Assembly: GCA_016717105.1 (NCBI GenBank) | Contig: JADKGF010000044.1 | Span: forward strand, 1-25,960 | Direction: 5' to 3' | Origin: Saprospiraceae bacterium | Lineage (GTDB): Bacteria; Bacteroidota; Bacteroidia; Chitinophagales; Saprospiraceae | Length of the DNA: 25,960 nt | Shown: piece by piece, positions 25,231-25,960 of the stretch | How the letters are laid out: every line of letters starts with the position of its first letter | Numbering within the stretch: the stretch's first letter is position 1 | Translations under genes and position numbers: made by a program | Notes under the pieces: model-generated | The model's database searches: none | Seen by the model: the letters and a program-made list of their open reading frames with translations, nothing else | What the model was told of the DNA's origin: nothing

Positions 25231-25791
25231 TTGAAGAAAGTAAAATTTTTGTGGCAAAGTATAAGAAACTTCAAAGAAATGGGTACGGTAGTGAGGAGTG
25301 GACCAGCTATGTGCCGAAAAATGGTTCAAAATATACATCCGGAAACAGATCTTAATATAATAGAGCTTGGTGCAGGAGACGGCGTTATCACGCGTTACAT
25401 CCTTTCTAAAATGGCACCTGAAGGCAAACTATTTGTTTTTGAGATAAATCCGGAACTCTGCGAAGTGATAACAGACATTCAGGATAGTCGTATGATCCTC
25501 ATCAATGACGGAGCCCAAAATATGGCAATTCATTTACAAAAACATGGGATAGAAAAGGTAGATATGATTATTTCTGCTTTGCCATTTTTGGTGTTACCTG
25601 ATGATTTGACACAAGAGATTTTGCAACTATGCAAATCTACCTTAAAGTCTGGCGGCTACTTTATACAGATGCATTATATAAAAAGCATTAGTAAAATGTA
25701 TAAAACCATTTTCGGTAACGTACACACGTCATATGTTCCGCTCAATATACCTCCGGGCTATGTCTTTTCATGTAAAAATGGAGAAATCTGA
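25231..25791 (+). CDS. SAM-dependent methyltransferase, PmtA-like (phospholipid N-methyltransferase family)
   Basis: A class I methyltransferase. NIIELGAGDGVITRYILSKM is motif I, which binds S-adenosylmethionine, and KLFVFEINPELCEVITD is motif II with the acidic ribose contact. VDMIISALPFLVLPDDL is motif IV, and GGYFIQMHYI is the later strand. The N-terminal FLWQSIRNFKEMGTVVRSGP, then AMCRKMV, is the amphipathic helix and phosphate-rich start seen in PmtA-like and rRNA-dimethylase-like proteins. The motifs fit a lipid or small-molecule methyltransferase better than KsgA. The start is uncertain: in-frame TTG at 25183, GTG at 25195, TTG at 25231 and ATG at 25279. I prefer 25231 because the family usually begins close to this helix. 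It converges on the lipoprotein gene, with 6 bp between the stops. Confidence 0.8.
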   Translation: MKKVKFLWQSIRNFKEMGTVVRSGPAMCRKMVQNIHPETDLNIIELGAGDGVITRYILSKMAPEGKLFVFEINPELCEVITDIQDSRMILINDGAQNMAIHLQKHGIEKVDMIISALPFLVLPDDLTQEILQLCKSTLKSGGYFIQMHYIKSISKMYKTIFGNVHTSYVPLNIPPGYVFSCKNGEI

Positions 25792-25797
25792 CAAGCG

Positions 25798-25960
25798 TCA
25801 ATTCTTTTTCATTTTCTTCATTTGAGATTTGGAAAACAAGCTTGATTTGCCTCTCTTGGTAGTTTCCATATCTGGATTATTGTATTTCTCTTCAAGACCA
25901 CAACCTTCTTTCACCTTGCAAGAAGGCAAAAAGATGATCAATCCGAAAAACATACACAAA
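25798..25960 (-). CDS. Small lipoprotein, partial at the window edge
   Basis: The minus-strand frame reads MFFGLIIFLPSCKVKEGCGL and then EEKYNNPDMETTKRGKSSLF, ending MKKMKKN. LPSC is a lipobox, with the cysteine about 12 residues from the window end, preceded by a hydrophobic segment. The remainder is short, polar and lysine-rich, with a second cysteine near the lipid site. The N-terminus may continue outside the window, though an ATG at 25953 would also give a short signal. The function is unknown. Confidence 0.55.
   Translation of the reverse strand, partial: LCMFFGLIIFLPSCKVKEGCGLEEKYNNPDMETTKRGKSSLFSKSQMKKMKKN

Noticed and set aside
1..25960. tRNA, rRNA, integrase or attachment sites
   Set aside because: No cloverleaf-like sequence, rRNA signature, recombinase or transposase motif was found on reading both strands, apart from the GxxExxY gene and its repeats.

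Overview
The window looks like chromosomal DNA of a member of the Bacteroidota, plausibly Saprospiraceae-like. The reasons are low G+C, a Bacteroidota-type capsule assembly (Wzi) protein, a multi-SLBB export protein, a UpxY-like NusG paralogue, and TAnnTTTG-type promoter candidates. The lineage below phylum is an inference from protein character only.

Layout. (1) 1-2202, minus strand: a broken sugar gene cluster holding a glycosyltransferase, a glucose-1-phosphate cytidylyltransferase (RfbF type) and the start of a GDP-mannose 4,6-dehydratase. Reading frames are interrupted by many small indels, but the protein sequence remains recognisable across frames. (2) 2203-3266: a 21-bp tandem array, a perfect palindrome sharing its core, a leader with hairpins, one plus-strand gene of 120 codons and its terminator. 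(3) 3349-19458, all minus strand: an exopolysaccharide/O-antigen-type operon. In transcription order it encodes an SLBB outer-membrane export protein, a winged-helix/degenerate nucleotidyltransferase protein, a NusG-like antiterminator, a DegT aminotransferase (WbpE type), UDP-glucose dehydrogenase, a PolyVal-type kinase with a coupled 58-residue protein, RfbB, Wzz, WbpD, a GxxExxY protein, WbpB, a frameshifted RfbA, a HicBA pair with a broken toxin, and a frameshifted WbpA. (4) 19514-25069, minus: cobalamin-dependent methionine synthase MetH and a Wzi-family protein. (5) 25183-25960: a plus-strand PmtA-like methyltransferase converging on the 3' end of a small lipoprotein gene.

Function. WbpA, WbpB, WbpE and WbpD together make UDP-GlcNAc(3NAc)A from UDP-GlcNAc. 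RfbA and RfbB make dTDP-4-keto-6-deoxyglucose, Ugd makes UDP-glucuronate, and Wzz and the SLBB protein control chain length and export. The NusG paralogue near the operon start is the probable processivity factor for the long transcript. No flippase, polymerase or intact glycosyltransferase lies in the window, so the locus must be completed elsewhere.

The most unusual structure is a family of CACTAAG-rich inverted-repeat elements that fills four intergenic gaps (6401-6745, 7770-7974, 8480-8799, 13882-14232). Two of them flank the GxxExxY gene and share a 70-bp identical direct repeat; one supplies the stop codon of wbpD. A second, independent pair of 32-bp elements containing GGCGAAGCC lies ahead of wbpE and wbpA, and could be a recognition or pause signal for the NusG-like protein.
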